Shown here: positions 5,508-5,926 of the stretch, one piece after another | Layout: every line of letters begins with the position of its first letter | Numbering within the stretch: position 1 is the first letter of the stretch | Origin: Oscillibacter sp. | Lineage (GTDB): Bacteria > Bacillota > Clostridia > Oscillospirales > Oscillospiraceae | Direction: 5' to 3' | Length of the DNA stretch: 5,926 nt | NCBI GenBank assembly: GCA_003539495.1 | Contig: DPPB01000006.1 | Coordinates: 49,486-55,411 of the forward strand | Position numbers and translations under genes: made by a program | Notes under the pieces: model-generated | Databases searched by the model: none | Told to the model about the DNA's origin: nothing | What the model saw: only the letters and a program-made list of their open reading frames with translations

Positions 5508-5926
5508 ATGTCTCAAATCAAACGACTGCAAACCATTGACGCGGACACGCTGCAAAGCACCGCTTACGAGCCGGTCTCCTTCGTGGTCGACGATCTGCTG
5601 CCCCAGGGACTGCACCTGCTGGCAGGCGCGCCGAAGATCGGCAAATCGTGGCTGGCGCTGTGGCTGTGTCTCTGCGCCGCGCAGGGCAAACCGCTCTGGA
5701 CGTTCGCCACGCACCCATGCGAGGTTCTGTATCTCTGCCTGGAGGACAGCTTCCAGCGTATCCAAAGCCGCCTCTTCGATCTCACGGAGGACGCGCCGCC
5801 CACACTGCACTTCGCCGTCATGTCCCAGCAGCTCCACAACGGGCTGGTGGAACAGATCGAGCAATTTTTGAAGGAGCATCCGCAGACCAGGCTCATCGTC
5901 ATCGACACGCTCCAGCGCATCCGCAC
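5508..5926 (+). CDS. RepA-like / AAA_25-type ATPase (3' end outside window)
   Basis: An ATG at 5508, preceded by GGAGG at 6 bases spacing, opens a plus-strand frame that stays open for 139 codons to the window edge. After about 25 leading residues, LLPQGLHLLAGAPKIGKSWLAL (from residue 30) contains the Walker A motif GAPKIGKS (40-47). LYLCLED (74-80) fits the strand and acidic residue that follow in RecA/RepA-type ATPases, and RLIVIDTLQRIR (128-139) is the Walker B strand with D133. This layout is that of the hexameric RepA helicase-like ATPases on plasmids, phages and integrative elements. Such proteins act in the cytosol on DNA during replication or maintenance of the element. The missing C-terminus could carry a primase, helix-turn-helix or other domain, so the exact subfamily is open. 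The gene diverges from the DUF6076-sigma operon across 145 bases. Confidence 0.85.
   Translation, partial: MSQIKRLQTIDADTLQSTAYEPVSFVVDDLLPQGLHLLAGAPKIGKSWLALWLCLCAAQGKPLWTFATHPCEVLYLCLEDSFQRIQSRLFDLTEDAPPTLHFAVMSQQLHNGLVEQIEQFLKEHPQTRLIVIDTLQRIR

Larger units (their letters stand above)
3226..5926. mobile_element. Probable left part of an integrated mobile element (right end outside window)
   Basis: To the right of the inverted repeat the sequence becomes clearly richer in G+C than hcp and the DUF3990 operon. It carries a DUF6076 gene, a divergent sigma-like factor and a RepA-like ATPase, a set typical of clostridial integrative elements or integrated plasmids. No integrase, relaxase, direct repeats or tRNA target is inside the window, so the boundary at about 3226 is inferred from composition and the inverted repeat. 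Confidence 0.5.

Noticed and set aside
5451..5879. Minus-strand open frames opposite the RepA-like gene
   Set aside because: The plus strand carries Walker A and B motifs and a strong GGAGG site. The opposite frames read through the leader hairpin and have no family features.
1..5926. CRISPR arrays, tRNA or rRNA genes, transposases
   Set aside because: No regularly spaced repeats, cloverleaf sequences, rRNA-like stretches or transposase motifs were seen on either strand.

Overview
The window reads as DNA from a gut-type anaerobic Firmicute of class Clostridia. The grounds are a class I hybrid cluster protein of the strict-anaerobe type, strong purine-rich ribosome binding sites, a DUF3990 gene with its usual partner, and a DUF6076 / sigma-70-like / RepA-like ATPase set of the kind carried by clostridial mobile elements. 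No rRNA, tRNA, CRISPR array or transposase is visible, so the species cannot be named.

Left part (1-1130, minus strand): a two-gene operon. A DUF3990 protein (349-1047), a family with an ADP-ribosyltransferase-like fold, overlaps by 32 bases a second gene that runs off the left edge (1-380). I recognise the second product as the usual DUF3990 partner, whose full-length relatives, as I recall them, end in an XRE-type DNA-binding domain. The operon has a textbook promoter (TTGACA, 17 bases, TATAAT at 1130-1102). Two copies of a 20-base dyad, TATCGCT-N5-GATAGTTT, lie over the promoter spacer and just past the expected transcription start. This is the layout of an autoregulated toxin-antitoxin-like module and is the most interesting system in the window.

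Middle (1131-3077, plus strand): a divergent intergenic region, then a complete hcp gene (1310-2980) with all expected iron-sulfur ligands, closed by a strong intrinsic terminator at 3041-3077. It looks like a single-gene nitrosative/oxidative stress unit.

Junction (3078-3266): about 150 bases with no convincing gene, then a perfect 17-base inverted repeat (3226-3242 / 3250-3266) that overlaps the stop codon of the next gene. Base composition rises visibly in G+C to the right of it.

Right part (3253-5926): likely part of an integrated mobile element. A DUF6076 zinc-ribbon-like protein (4247-5362) and a sigma-70-like factor with a non-standard C-terminal tail (3253-4230) form a tight minus-strand operon. 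Both use non-ATG starts behind the same AGGGGG box at the same 7-base spacing. Divergent to them on the plus strand is a RepA-like Walker ATPase (5508 to the right edge) behind a long leader hairpin. A plausible reading is that the ATPase serves replication or maintenance of the element and the sigma factor directs transcription of element genes, but no integrase, relaxase or attachment site is inside the window to prove it.
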